Shown: one piece after another, positions 9,039-17,102 of the stretch
How the letters are laid out: each line of letters starts with the position of its first letter
How positions within the stretch are numbered: position 1 is the stretch's first letter
DNA from: Deinococcus yavapaiensis KR-236
Lineage (GTDB): Bacteria; Deinococcota; Deinococci; Deinococcales; Deinococcaceae
Length of the DNA: 64,000 bases
Reading direction: 5' to 3'
Assembly (NCBI RefSeq): GCF_003217515.1
Contig: NZ_QJSX01000003.1
Span: 288,049 to 352,048, forward strand
Notes under the pieces: model-generated
What the model saw: only the letters and a program-made list of their open reading frames with translations
Told to the model about the DNA's origin: nothing
Database searches by the model: none
Position numbers and translations under genes: made by a program

Positions 9039-9896
9039 TCACTTCACGACGGTGAACGGGCGAACCATGCCGAGCATGGCGTGCGGCGCGCCTTGATGCG
9101 TCGGGCTGGGAATGAAGCACAGCAGAATGTACTGCCCTTCGGTGAGGTTGAACTCGGCGTACTGCTGACGGCCCGCCGACATGCCTTGCGCGCCGCCCGC
9201 CGGGATGAAGGGCATCGGCCCCACCGGGTTCTTGAAGAACGCTTCGACGTCGGCCATCGTCTTGCCCGGCGCCATGCGCATGATGGCCATCTCGTGCGCC
9301 TCGGGGCCGGCGTTCACGATCTTCCACGTCTGCACGCCCGCCTTCACGGTGACGCCCTTGGGAAGCTCGATTCCGTAATCGAGGAGGCGCACGGTGAAGC
9401 TCGCCGTGGGCTCGGTCGCCGCGGCCGTTTGAGCCGCCGTGACGGTCAAGGCCTTCGTCATGCCGATCGCGAGGTGCGGCACGCCCTTCTCGTCGGGCAC
9501 GAAGCACAGTTCGGCGTACGTGCCGGGCTTCGTGAAGTTCACCGTCGTCTTCTGCGACTGCCCGGGCAACAGCATTCCGACGCCGCCGATCATGTCGACC
9601 ATCGCCAAGGCGGCGCCTTCGTTCTCCTTGAGCTTAGCGAGGAAGCCTTGGAGGTTCATGCCGTCGGGCAGACGCACGACTTGCACGTGGTGTGCTTCCT
9701 TGCCGGTGTTCGTGAGCGTCAAGGTCGTCCAGCCCGCCGGGATGGAGTCGGGCGACGTGAACTTGTACTCGCTGCTTTGAACGTCGACCGTCATGGGGTG
9801 GCCGTCGTGGGCGAACGCGAGGCTCGGCGTGGCGAGCATGGCGGCGGCGAGCAAGGTCGTGAGGCGGGTACGCATCGTCTTCTTCGTCTGGTTCAT
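9039..9896 (-). CDS. Secreted double cupredoxin-like protein
   Basis: 285-aa exported protein. A signal peptide (MNQTKKTMRTRLTTLLAAAM, cleaved after AFA) is followed by HDGHPMTVDVQSSEYKFTSP and two repeated cupredoxin-like domains (about 30-145 and 155-285). The first ends YAELCFVPDEKGVPHLAIGM and the second YILLCFIPSPTHQGAPHAML, each keeping a Cys-x(n)-His-x(n)-Met arrangement that could bind type 1 copper. The ATG at 9896 has AGGAGGAACTCAC before it and was chosen over the longer extension. It is divergent from the FAD oxidoreductase and multicopper oxidase genes, suggesting a local copper/redox theme. Copper binding is inferred from the residues. Confidence 0.8.
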   Translation of the reverse strand: MNQTKKTMRTRLTTLLAAAMLATPSLAFAHDGHPMTVDVQSSEYKFTSPDSIPAGWTTLTLTNTGKEAHHVQVVRLPDGMNLQGFLAKLKENEGAALAMVDMIGGVGMLLPGQSQKTTVNFTKPGTYAELCFVPDEKGVPHLAIGMTKALTVTAAQTAAATEPTASFTVRLLDYGIELPKGVTVKAGVQTWKIVNAGPEAHEMAIMRMAPGKTMADVEAFFKNPVGPMPFIPAGGAQGMSAGRQQYAEFNLTEGQYILLCFIPSPTHQGAPHAMLGMVRPFTVVK

Positions 9897-10156
9897 GTGA
9901 GTTCCTCCTGAATCGAACTCGCTTCGTTCGATCTGGGCTGACCTTACGAAGGCGGTCGTGATCGATCCGTGATTCACCTGGGATCGGCGTCACGCGGAAC
10001 TTCGAGGCCTTCGTGAGCGGCGTGCGGGCTTCGGAGCGCCGTGAACGGCTTTCTCGGCGCGTGCCCGGCGCGAACATGAACGGATCATGGGTGAATCACG
10101 GATCGTCGCGCACCTTGAACCAGGCCGAACGAGCGCCACCCCCAGGAGGAACTTTC

Positions 10157-11608
10157 ATGATGCGAACGAACGAAGCCGCTCCGATCTCCACGCCGACCTT
10201 CCCGACCTTCGAGGAAGTCAGCACCTTGCGCGTCGCCCTCGAAGGAGAAGTCGTGACGCCGTCCGACGCGACCTACGACGAGCTGCGCGCCGTTTGGAAC
10301 GCCGACGCCGCCGACCGCCCCGCCTTGATCGTCCGTCCGCGCTCCGCGGTGGACGTGTCACGCGCCGTGCGCTTCGCTCGGGCTCGGGGCCTGCGGCTCA
10401 CCGTGCGCGGCGGAGGTCACAGCCCCGCGGGCTTCTCCACCCTCGAAGGCGGCCTCGTGATCGACACGCGCCTTATGAAGTCGATCGTCGTGAATCCCGC
10501 GACGCGACGCGTTCGCTTGGAAAGCGGCTTGACGTGGGGCGAAGTCGCCCGCTTCCTGCAACCATACGACCTCGCCATCACGGCGGGCGACGTGCCGAGC
10601 GTCGGCGTGGCGGGCCTCACGCAAGGCGGCGGCGTCGGCTGGTTCGTGCGCAAGCACGGCCTCGCCGTGGACCGCCTGCGGGCCGTGGAACTCGTGACGG
10701 CCACCGGCGAGATCCTGCGCGCCACCGACACCGAGAACCGAGAGTTGTTCTGGGGCGTGCGTGGCGGCGGCGCGAACTTCGGCGTGATCACCGCGCTGGA
10801 ATTCGAAGCGCATCCGGGCGGGCTCGTCACGGGCGGTGTCATCGCCTTCGACGGCACGAACGCCCGCCACTTGTTCGGCGAGTACGCTCGCCTCGCCAAA
10901 ACGGCGCCCGACGACTTGTCCACGCAAGGCATCCTGATGGCCGCGCCGCCCCTTCCTTTCTTACCCGCCGAGATGATCGGCAAGCCGCTGTTCATCGTGG
11001 CGCTGTGCCACAGCGGTGACGTGGCCGAAGGCGAACGCCTCGTCCAAGCGTTCCGCGCGATGGGGCAGCCTTTGTTCGACATGACCGGTGTCGTGCCGTA
11101 CGCGGAACTCGTGAACTCGCCGCTGTACGTACAAGCCGGCGAGCTCGGCATGCGGCACTTCGTGCGCTCCCACTTCGTCAAGGCCGTCGACGACGCGTTC
11201 CTCGACTCGCTCGTGAACGCCACGACGAACGTCTTCAATCCCGGCACGGTCGTGCAACTGCGCGTCCTGGGCGGTGAGATCGCGCGCATTCCGACGTCCT
11301 CGACGGCCTTCTCGCACCGCGAGGCCCAAGGGTTGCTGATGATCGAGCACCTGTGCCCGCTCGACGTGCCCGCCGCAGCGGCCACCGAAGCGCTCGCCGC
11401 GACGGAAGCGGTATGGAACGCCTTGCTTCCCTTCTCGCAAGGCTTGTACGCCAACTTCCTCGGGCGCGGCGAGGAGGCGCGCGCGAAACTCGCCTTCCGC
11501 GCCGAGATCTACGACCGCCTCGCGCGCCTCAAAGACCGCCTCGATCCCGACAACGTCTTCTCGCGCAACGCCAACGTGAAGCCGCTCTCGCCCGCGTGGC
11601 TGCGCTGA
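10157..11608 (+). CDS. FAD-linked oxidoreductase, berberine-bridge-enzyme family
   Basis: 483-aa flavoprotein of the BBE/6-hydroxynicotine oxidase family, which oxidises small alcohols, sugars or alkaloid-like substrates using O2. The FAD-binding PCMH domain covers about 40-230, with the covalent-attachment His at residue 88 (VRGGGHSPAG). The second, cysteinyl attachment site of bicovalent members is missing: GDVPSVG replaces the usual G-x-C-P-T-V-G. The BBE C-terminal segment is present (RLKDRLDPDNVFSRN). The ATG at 10157 follows AGGAGGA closely. It is followed after 17 bases by the multicopper oxidase gene, so the two are likely co-transcribed. No signal peptide is seen. The substrate is unknown. 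Confidence 0.9.
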   Translation: MMRTNEAAPISTPTFPTFEEVSTLRVALEGEVVTPSDATYDELRAVWNADAADRPALIVRPRSAVDVSRAVRFARARGLRLTVRGGGHSPAGFSTLEGGLVIDTRLMKSIVVNPATRRVRLESGLTWGEVARFLQPYDLAITAGDVPSVGVAGLTQGGGVGWFVRKHGLAVDRLRAVELVTATGEILRATDTENRELFWGVRGGGANFGVITALEFEAHPGGLVTGGVIAFDGTNARHLFGEYARLAKTAPDDLSTQGILMAAPPLPFLPAEMIGKPLFIVALCHSGDVAEGERLVQAFRAMGQPLFDMTGVVPYAELVNSPLYVQAGELGMRHFVRSHFVKAVDDAFLDSLVNATTNVFNPGTVVQLRVLGGEIARIPTSSTAFSHREAQGLLMIEHLCPLDVPAAAATEALAATEAVWNALLPFSQGLYANFLGRGEEARAKLAFRAEIYDRLARLKDRLDPDNVFSRNANVKPLSPAWLR

Positions 11609-11625
11609 GTCCGGAGGAACCTCGA

Positions 11626-12963
11626 ATGCTGCGCTCGACCGTCCGTCCCTTCCTGCGAGCCGCCCTGCTGGGCGTCCTCACGCTCGGCTCGACCTTCGCC
11701 TCCGACGCCGTGCCGACGCGTGACAGCCTTATCTCGTCGTTCCTGTCGCGCCGCGAAGGCACCGTTCCCCTGGCGGAGGCGACGCGCGGCGTGCGCGAGT
11801 TCACCTTGGAAGTGCACCGGATCAAGACCGAGATCGCGCCCGGCGAGACGGTCGAGCAGTGGGCCTTCTCCTTTCCGGGGCAAGCGCCCAGCGTGCCCGG
11901 CCCGGAACTTCGCGTGAAGCTCGGTGAGCGCGTCCGCATCACCCTCAAGAACACGCACGACCAACCGCACGCCGTTCACCTGCACGGCATCACGTCCCTC
12001 GCGCAGGAGATGGACGGCGTGCCGCACCTCTCGGGCCGCGTGATGCCCAATGGATCGTACACGTACGAGTTCGTCGCGACCGAGGCGGGAACCTTCGCGT
12101 ACCACTGCCACGAACAGACGAACGTTCACCTCGACATGGGCATGTACGGCGCCCTCGTCGTCGAGGACCCCGATCATCCCCATCCGTGGACGGCCGAGCA
12201 CACCCTCATCCTCGACGAGTGGGACAGCCACCACGACGATCCCGCCCGCGCTGGGTACACGCCCCGATACGACACCTTCCTCGTCAACGGCAAGTCCTTC
12301 CCGCTCATTCCCGACCTCGCGATTCCGGCGGGCGAGACGCACCTCGTGCGCTTCATCGCTATGGGAAGCGAGCCGCACAGCCTCCACCTGCACGGCACGT
12401 CCTTCCTCGTGATCGCCAAGGACGGGCACGACCTGCCCCTGCCGTACGTCGCCGACACCTTGCCGATCCTGCCCGGCGAACGGTACGACCTCCTCGTGAA
12501 GGGCCGCGACGGCACCTTTCCTTGGCACGACCACAACGCGAACGCCAACACGAACGCGGGCGTGTACCCGGGCGGCATGCACTTCGACGTCGTCGGAAGC
12601 CCCGCTCTTCGTGCCGACGGCACGCCCGCCACGACAAATCCGCACGCGGGCCACGGCATGACGAGCGCGACCGTCGCGACCTCGGCGGCCTCGTCGAGCG
12701 ACTCCGCGCCTTCGAGCGCGACCGTTACCATCTCGAACTTCGAGTTCGGGCCCGAGGACGTCGTCGTCTCCACGGGGGGACGCGTCACGTGGCAAAACGA
12801 CGACGAGGTGGCGCACGTCCTCGTCGTGAGCCTGAACGGCGCCGAGCAACGCCTCGACTTGCCCGCGCACGGCCACGTCACCATCACGTTTCCGGCGGCG
12901 GGTCGCGTCGCCTACCACTGCCTGCCGCATCCGTTCATGACCGGGAGCGTCGACGTTCGCTGA
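11626..12963 (+). CDS. Multicopper oxidase with an additional C-terminal cupredoxin domain
   Basis: 445-aa exported laccase-like oxidase; the N-terminal hydrophobic stretch (FLRAALLGVLTLGSTFA) is a signal peptide. Domain 1 carries the copper motifs HLHG and YHCH, and domain 2 carries HSLHLHG and WHDHNAN. A Ser/Ala/Thr-rich linker then leads to a plastocyanin-like domain (about 365-445) with a complete type 1 site: a His before the strand and YHCLPHPFM at 430-438. The enzyme should oxidise metals or phenols and reduce O2 in the envelope. The extra domain may pass electrons in or store copper. GGAGG precedes the ATG at 11626. Substrate is not predictable. Confidence 0.88.
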   Translation: MLRSTVRPFLRAALLGVLTLGSTFASDAVPTRDSLISSFLSRREGTVPLAEATRGVREFTLEVHRIKTEIAPGETVEQWAFSFPGQAPSVPGPELRVKLGERVRITLKNTHDQPHAVHLHGITSLAQEMDGVPHLSGRVMPNGSYTYEFVATEAGTFAYHCHEQTNVHLDMGMYGALVVEDPDHPHPWTAEHTLILDEWDSHHDDPARAGYTPRYDTFLVNGKSFPLIPDLAIPAGETHLVRFIAMGSEPHSLHLHGTSFLVIAKDGHDLPLPYVADTLPILPGERYDLLVKGRDGTFPWHDHNANANTNAGVYPGGMHFDVVGSPALRADGTPATTNPHAGHGMTSATVATSAASSSDSAPSSATVTISNFEFGPEDVVVSTGGRVTWQNDDEVAHVLVVSLNGAEQRLDLPAHGHVTITFPAAGRVAYHCLPHPFMTGSVDVR

Positions 12964-13038
12964 CCGTGTGTTGCCTTTCATTTCTGTCATGCTGAAGCCA
13001 CCCCACTTTTGTTTCCCTCGAATCCGGAGGTTCTGCTC

Positions 13039-13521
13039 GTGCACATCCGTTTCGCGCCCGTCCCGCCCGAATTCACGCTCGACTTGCCGTTCGACACCCT
13101 CGTCCGCAAGGACGCCCGCTTCACGCACCTCGCCCGCTTGCGCGCCCGCGGCGTTTTGGATCACGTCGTGCAAGACAGCGCCGACTTGCAGCAAGCCCAC
13201 CTCGTCGTGGGGTCTCACGTCGGGACGCCCGGACGTACCGCCGCGCGCCACGCGATGTTCGAAGGCTGGTCGCTCGGCGCCTTGGAGTACGCGCTCGGCT
13301 TCGACTCGACCTGCGTCACGCGTTCGTCGTGCGACGAACCGTCCACGTGGTCGCGCGGCATCGCGTTTCTCGTGCATGAAGGACGGGTGTCGCGTCGCCT
13401 CGACTTGTCCGACGACGCGGACCGCTTCGAACTCGACTGGTCGCGTGGCGCCAGGGGTGTGAGCGCCCACCTGCACCGACTCGACCCCCAAGGCCGCTTG
13501 GAACGCCTCGTTCTGGCTTGA
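13039..13521 (+). CDS. Hypothetical protein
   Basis: 160-aa soluble protein starting MHIRFAPVPPEFTLDLPFDT. The GTG at 13039 is preferred because GGAGG lies eight bases upstream; a TTG at 13009 has no such site. Codon use is strongly GC3-biased as in neighbours, so it is a real gene. It contains several acidic/basic patches and two Cys (CVTRSSC) but no recognised motif. It may be carried on the transcript of the multicopper oxidase gene 75 bases upstream. Confidence 0.65.
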   Translation: MHIRFAPVPPEFTLDLPFDTLVRKDARFTHLARLRARGVLDHVVQDSADLQQAHLVVGSHVGTPGRTAARHAMFEGWSLGALEYALGFDSTCVTRSSCDEPSTWSRGIAFLVHEGRVSRRLDLSDDADRFELDWSRGARGVSAHLHRLDPQGRLERLVLA

Positions 13522-13578
13522 AGCGATCACGACCCATCCCGGTTTTCGGCACCCACTTCTTTCCTCGAGGAGACCGAC

Positions 13579-13749
13579 ATGAACACCGCTCGTCCCGACG
13601 CCCGCCTTTTTCCGACCCTCGCCCTCGTGGTCTGGCCCACGCCGACTCCATCTGCCCGTCTCGCCTCGGCGAGCTCGTCGCTTCGCCCGTCGTTGTTTCC
13701 GGCCCTCGCCTCGGTTCGCTGGCAAGGCTCGCCGCGCGTGGGCGCTTGA
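13579..13749 (+). CDS. Small ORF, unknown
   Basis: 56-codon ORF starting MNTARPDARLFPTLALVVWP with a strong GAGGAG site eight bases upstream, ending just before the terminator at 13765-13800. The product would be hydrophobic and rich in Ser, Ala and Pro. It may be the last gene of the preceding transcript or a chance ORF behind a good ribosome-binding site. Confidence 0.4.
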   Translation: MNTARPDARLFPTLALVVWPTPTPSARLASASSSLRPSLFPALASVRWQGSPRVGA

Positions 13750-13764
13750 ACGGACGATTGGCAG

Positions 13765-13800
13765 AAGCGAACGCCGCCGGAATTCCGGCGGCGTTCGCTT
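13765..13800. terminator. Bidirectional terminator
   Basis: A perfect 18-bp inverted repeat (13765-13782 with 13783-13800) ends in TTTT on the plus strand and AAGC on the other. It sits between two convergent transcripts. Confidence 0.8.
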
Positions 13801-13813
13801 TTCGTGGTCGTGC

Positions 13814-14101
13814 TCAGTCGTTGCGATTGTTGCCCTTGTCGTCGTTGCCACGGTTGCCGTCGTTGCCGTGGTTGTGCGAATTCTCGCCGCCCTTGCGTCC
13901 GATCTCGGCCATGTGCTGACGATCTTGGCTGACGGCCTCGCCGCCCTTGCGGCCCGCTTCGCGCGCTTCTTCCGAGGTGAACTCGTGCGCGTTTCCGCGT
14001 TCGTGCGACGCGCGCCCACCTTGGCTGGCGATTTCGCGTTGCTTCTCGGGGTCCATGGAGGCGAATCCGCGCTTGTCGTCGTTCTTGTCCTGGTTCGTCA
14101 T
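13814..14101 (-). CDS. KGG-repeat general stress protein (GsiB-like)
   Basis: 95-aa very hydrophilic protein with repeated KGG/glycine motifs (REIASQGGRASHERG, EAREAGRKGGEAVS, MAEIGRKGGENSHNHG) and an Asn/Asp/Gly tail. This is the conidiation-10/GsiB family, associated with stress and desiccation tolerance. It is expected to be cytoplasmic and disordered. The ATG at 14101 follows GGAGGAAGAAC; an upstream extension is rejected. TGTGCA palindromes upstream (14204-14217) may be regulatory. The function beyond stress association is not established. Confidence 0.85.
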   Translation of the reverse strand: MTNQDKNDDKRGFASMDPEKQREIASQGGRASHERGNAHEFTSEEAREAGRKGGEAVSQDRQHMAEIGRKGGENSHNHGNDGNRGNDDKGNNRND

Positions 14102-14203
14102 GTTCTTCCTCCTCTTGGGGATTTGGTCGTTCATGCCGCTCGGGCACGACGTCAGTGTGAACTTCGCGCGTGAATACGGTTGTCGAGACAATTCAAGCCT
14201 GTT

Positions 14204-14246
14204 TGTGCAAATGCACATCAGTGCACCGCTCGTCCGTTGTGCACTT
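14204..14246. promoter_or_regulatory. TGTGCA palindromes upstream of the stress gene
   Basis: TGTGCA-AA-TGCACA at 14204-14217 is followed by GTGCAC at 14221-14226 and TTGTGCACTT near 14237-14246. The clustering of the same core in a short AT-rich intergenic stretch suggests binding sites of one dimeric regulator. It is not a canonical CRP site, because the spacing is two bases shorter. Confidence 0.35.
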
Positions 14247-14291
14247 GCCTATGGCAAAACTGTCATGGCGCCGCGAGCGCTGGCCGTGCCG

Positions 14292-14996
14292 TCACGCTTT
14301 GCGCGCCTCGAGCCACGTCCGCTCGACACGGCAGCCCGAAGAAAGTGCGTGCAACATTTCCTCCAACGCGTCGCCCGCCGCGCCCGACTCCTCGCGCGTC
14401 ATCGGGGCGAGGGCGTCGAACAGAAAGTACGCGCGCGTCGTTTCCTCGGTGAGTCGAGTGCGCGTGCCTTGCCGCCAATTCCACGCGCGACACGTCACGC
14501 CACGCTCGTCCGCCCAGACCACCTCGCCCTGAGCGGGACGATCGACGAACGGCGCTCCGTCTTTCGTGGAGTCGAACGGCTCGGCGCCGCTCGCGAACTT
14601 CAACGTCACGCGCCCGACGACGCGGTCGAGATCCTCGCCGCCGCACGGCACCACGAAGCGCACGCTCGCGGCATTGTACGCGTCCACGAGACGGTTCACC
14701 CTCGGCAACTCGCCGCCCTTGAGAACGCGCGAGATGAGCGCCTCGGCCGAGTTGAGGGTGCGCTGCGGCTTCACGCCGAACGCGCGGTACGCCTCGCGCC
14801 ACGCGGCGATGTGCGGATGTTCGGGCAGGGCGAGGCTCGTGAAGATCCGCCGGACGTGCTCCTCGGCTTCTCGAAGCAGGGCGTCGCTTCGCGCGTCGCT
14901 CGGGCCGTTCGTGAGGTCGCGAGCGGTCAGGACGAGCGCGTGGTACGTCGGAAAGCGGTCGGCGACGCGCGGATCGATCGACATCGACTCGCTCAC
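14292..14996 (-). CDS. B3/B4 tRNA-binding domain protein
   Basis: 234-aa protein matching the stand-alone B3/B4 family related to the editing domain of phenylalanyl-tRNA synthetase beta chain (phrases such as AWREAYRAFGVKPQRT and LVDAYNAASVRFVVPCGGED). Such proteins are thought to bind or hydrolyse mischarged tRNA or amino acids. The GTG at 14996 overlaps the stop of the upstream GNAT gene (GTGA) and has AGGAA six bases before it, so translation is probably coupled. An ATG at 14984 is the alternative. Confidence 0.82.
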   Translation of the reverse strand: MSESMSIDPRVADRFPTYHALVLTARDLTNGPSDARSDALLREAEEHVRRIFTSLALPEHPHIAAWREAYRAFGVKPQRTLNSAEALISRVLKGGELPRVNRLVDAYNAASVRFVVPCGGEDLDRVVGRVTLKFASGAEPFDSTKDGAPFVDRPAQGEVVWADERGVTCRAWNWRQGTRTRLTEETTRAYFLFDALAPMTREESGAAGDALEEMLHALSSGCRVERTWLEARKA

Positions 14997-15493
14997 GCGC
15001 GTTCCTCGCCGGAACTCGCCGCCAGCGTCGTCAAGGCGTCGCCGCTCAGGCCGTAATCGATCCACACGGGATTGGCCTTGGCGCCGAGGCGCTCGTAGAA
15101 GCGCCGCCCACCCGCGTTCCACTCCGCCACCGCCCAACGCATCGCGCCGCACGCGTGCCTCACCGCTTCCCGGGCGGCCGCCCGCATGAGGGCCTCACCG
15201 ACACCTTCGCCGCGCGCTTGCTCGGCGACGTAGAGTTCTTTGATGTACAGCGTCGGCCGGGCCGTCGCGGTGAACGGCACGAAGTAGTACACCAGCGTCC
15301 CGACGACTTCGCCTGCCTTCTCGGCGACGAGCGCGTGAAAGTCGGGCGGATCGCTGTGAAAGCCTCGCCGTACGAGGACGTCCTCCGTCACGGCGAAAGA
15401 GTCGAGGTAGTGCTCGAAGGCGGCGAGACCGCGCATGAGTGGGAGAAGGTGCGGAACGTCGGCTTCGTTGGCGTGTCGAACGATCGTGGTCAT
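14993..15493 (-). CDS. GNAT-family N-acetyltransferase
   Basis: 166-aa acetyl-CoA-dependent acetyltransferase. The acetyl-CoA loop is QARGEGVGEALMRAAAREA (motif A, Q/R-x-x-G-x-G), preceded by the beta strand TLYIKELYVAE and followed by WAVAEWNAGGRRFYERLGA. This resembles diamine/spermidine N1-acetyltransferase-like GNATs (thialysine type). The ATG at 15493 begins at the conserved MTTIVRHANEADV. It forms an operon with the B3/B4 gene and is divergent from the MocR regulator at 15573, which may control it. Confidence 0.87.
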   Translation of the reverse strand: MTTIVRHANEADVPHLLPLMRGLAAFEHYLDSFAVTEDVLVRRGFHSDPPDFHALVAEKAGEVVGTLVYYFVPFTATARPTLYIKELYVAEQARGEGVGEALMRAAAREAVRHACGAMRWAVAEWNAGGRRFYERLGAKANPVWIDYGLSGDALTTLAASSGEERA

Positions 15494-15572
15494 GTGGCTC
15501 CAGAGTCGAGGCGTGAACCTCGGTCTTGGTATCGTGCCGTGAAATTGGCACCGAAGGAAGGACCAATACGAC

Positions 15573-17066
15573 TTGAAAACACTCGACCAATTCACGAAGG
15601 GTGACGACGCGTTCGCCCGCGACGTCGACGTCGCCGTGCACCTCGATCGAACGTCGAGGGTTCCGCTCGCTCATCAACTCGTCTGCGAGTTGCGGCGCGC
15701 CATCACGGACGGACGCTTGCCGAGCGGAACGCGCCTGCCCGCGAGCCGCATCCTCGCCCGCGCCCTCCAGGTGAGCCGACACACGGTGTTGATCGCCTAC
15801 GACGAGTTGCTGAGCCACGGTTTGCTCGAAGGGCGCGTCGGGTCCGGCACGTTCGTGAGCGAGGCCGCGCCCCGTCGAACCCGAGGCGCGGAGCCCGCCT
15901 CCGTCTCGCCTCCGCGGTGGCTTCGCGGCGCGTTCGTCACGGCGCATGTCAGCGAGGCCGCTCGTGACGACGTCATCGAGTTTCGCGCGGGGCAACCGGA
16001 GGTGGCGCCCGTGTCGAACGAAGCGTGGAAGCGCGCGTGGCGCCGCGTCGCCGCCGAAGCGTTGCCGGGCGAGTACGCGCAGGCGGCCGGAGACCTCGCG
16101 CTGCGCGCTCAACTCGCCGCGTACCTGAGTCGCGCCCGAGGCGTTTCGTGCAGCGCCGAGGACGTCGTGATCACGTCGGGCACCATCCAGGGACTGCATC
16201 TCGTGGCCCGCGCGACTCTGCGCGAGAACGACGTCGTCGCGTTCGAGGAGCCGGGCTATCGTCTGGGTCGCCAAGTGTTCTTGGAGCGCGGCGCGAAGGT
16301 CGTGCCCGTGCCCGTGGACGATGACGGCCTGCGCGTGGCCGACTTGCCGGGAAGCGCGGACGCGCCGATTCTCGTGTACACGACGCCGTCGCATCAATTC
16401 CCCCTCGGCGCACGCTTGGCGTTGCCGCGCCGCGCCGCGCTGCTGGCGTGGGCGCGCGAGCACGACGCGCTCGTCTTGGAAGACGACTACGACGGAGAGT
16501 TTCGATACGACGCGCCGCCCCTGCCCGCCCTCGCGTCGATGGACCGAGGGCGCGTGGCGTACTTCGGAACGTTCTCGAAGGTGCTCTCGCCATCGTTGCG
16601 CGTCGGGTACGTCGTCGCGCCACCCCCGCTTCGAGATCGCATCGTGGAGCTCAAGACGATCGCCGATTACCACACGTCCTGGCCGGTGCAGCGGGCCTTG
16701 GCGCACTTCCTGGCGTCGGGAGACTTGGAGCGGCACTTGCGGCGCATGCGACGCTCGTACGCCAAGAAGCGTGGCGTGCTCGTGCGGGCCTTGGCGAACG
16801 TGAAGTCCTTGGCGCGCGTGCGAGGCTTGGAGGCCGGATTCCACGTGCACCTCGAACTCGACGACGCCGTGGACGCGTCGGCGGTGGCCCACCGAGCCGC
16901 CGAGCGCGGCGTCAGCGTGAGCACGCTCGCGCCGTTTTACAGCGCGGGCGAGGCCATGAACGGATTGCTGCTGGGCTACGGCGGCTTGAGCGTGGACCGA
17001 ATCGAGGCGGGCGCCCGGGTGCTCGTGGACGTGATTCGCGAGGTGGCGACGGCCGACGGGGGATGA
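15573..17066 (+). CDS. MocR-family regulator (GntR winged helix fused to aminotransferase fold)
   Basis: 497-aa chimeric transcription factor. Residues about 20-95 form a GntR winged helix (LPASRILARALQVSRHTVLI, then ELLSHGLLEGRVGSGTFV). Residues 130-490 form a fold-type I aminotransferase-like domain with the PLP lysine in FGTFSKVLSPSLRVGYV. Such proteins sense PLP or amino compounds and control vitamin B6 or amine metabolism. The TTG at 15573 is the only start that keeps a short N-terminus before the HTH, but no strong ribosome-binding site is clear. It is divergent from the GNAT/B3B4 pair. Confidence 0.88.
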   Translation: MKTLDQFTKGDDAFARDVDVAVHLDRTSRVPLAHQLVCELRRAITDGRLPSGTRLPASRILARALQVSRHTVLIAYDELLSHGLLEGRVGSGTFVSEAAPRRTRGAEPASVSPPRWLRGAFVTAHVSEAARDDVIEFRAGQPEVAPVSNEAWKRAWRRVAAEALPGEYAQAAGDLALRAQLAAYLSRARGVSCSAEDVVITSGTIQGLHLVARATLRENDVVAFEEPGYRLGRQVFLERGAKVVPVPVDDDGLRVADLPGSADAPILVYTTPSHQFPLGARLALPRRAALLAWAREHDALVLEDDYDGEFRYDAPPLPALASMDRGRVAYFGTFSKVLSPSLRVGYVVAPPPLRDRIVELKTIADYHTSWPVQRALAHFLASGDLERHLRRMRRSYAKKRGVLVRALANVKSLARVRGLEAGFHVHLELDDAVDASAVAHRAAERGVSVSTLAPFYSAGEAMNGLLLGYGGLSVDRIEAGARVLVDVIREVATADGG

Positions 17067-17102
17067 CGTCGGTCGTCGCGCCGAGAAGCGTCGGCGTGTC
17101 GG

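Noticed and set aside
11509..14019. Minus-strand ORF of 836 codons over the oxidase and stress-protein region
   Set aside because: It is antisense to several well-supported genes and has low-complexity Arg/Gly/Val composition, a typical high-GC shadow frame.
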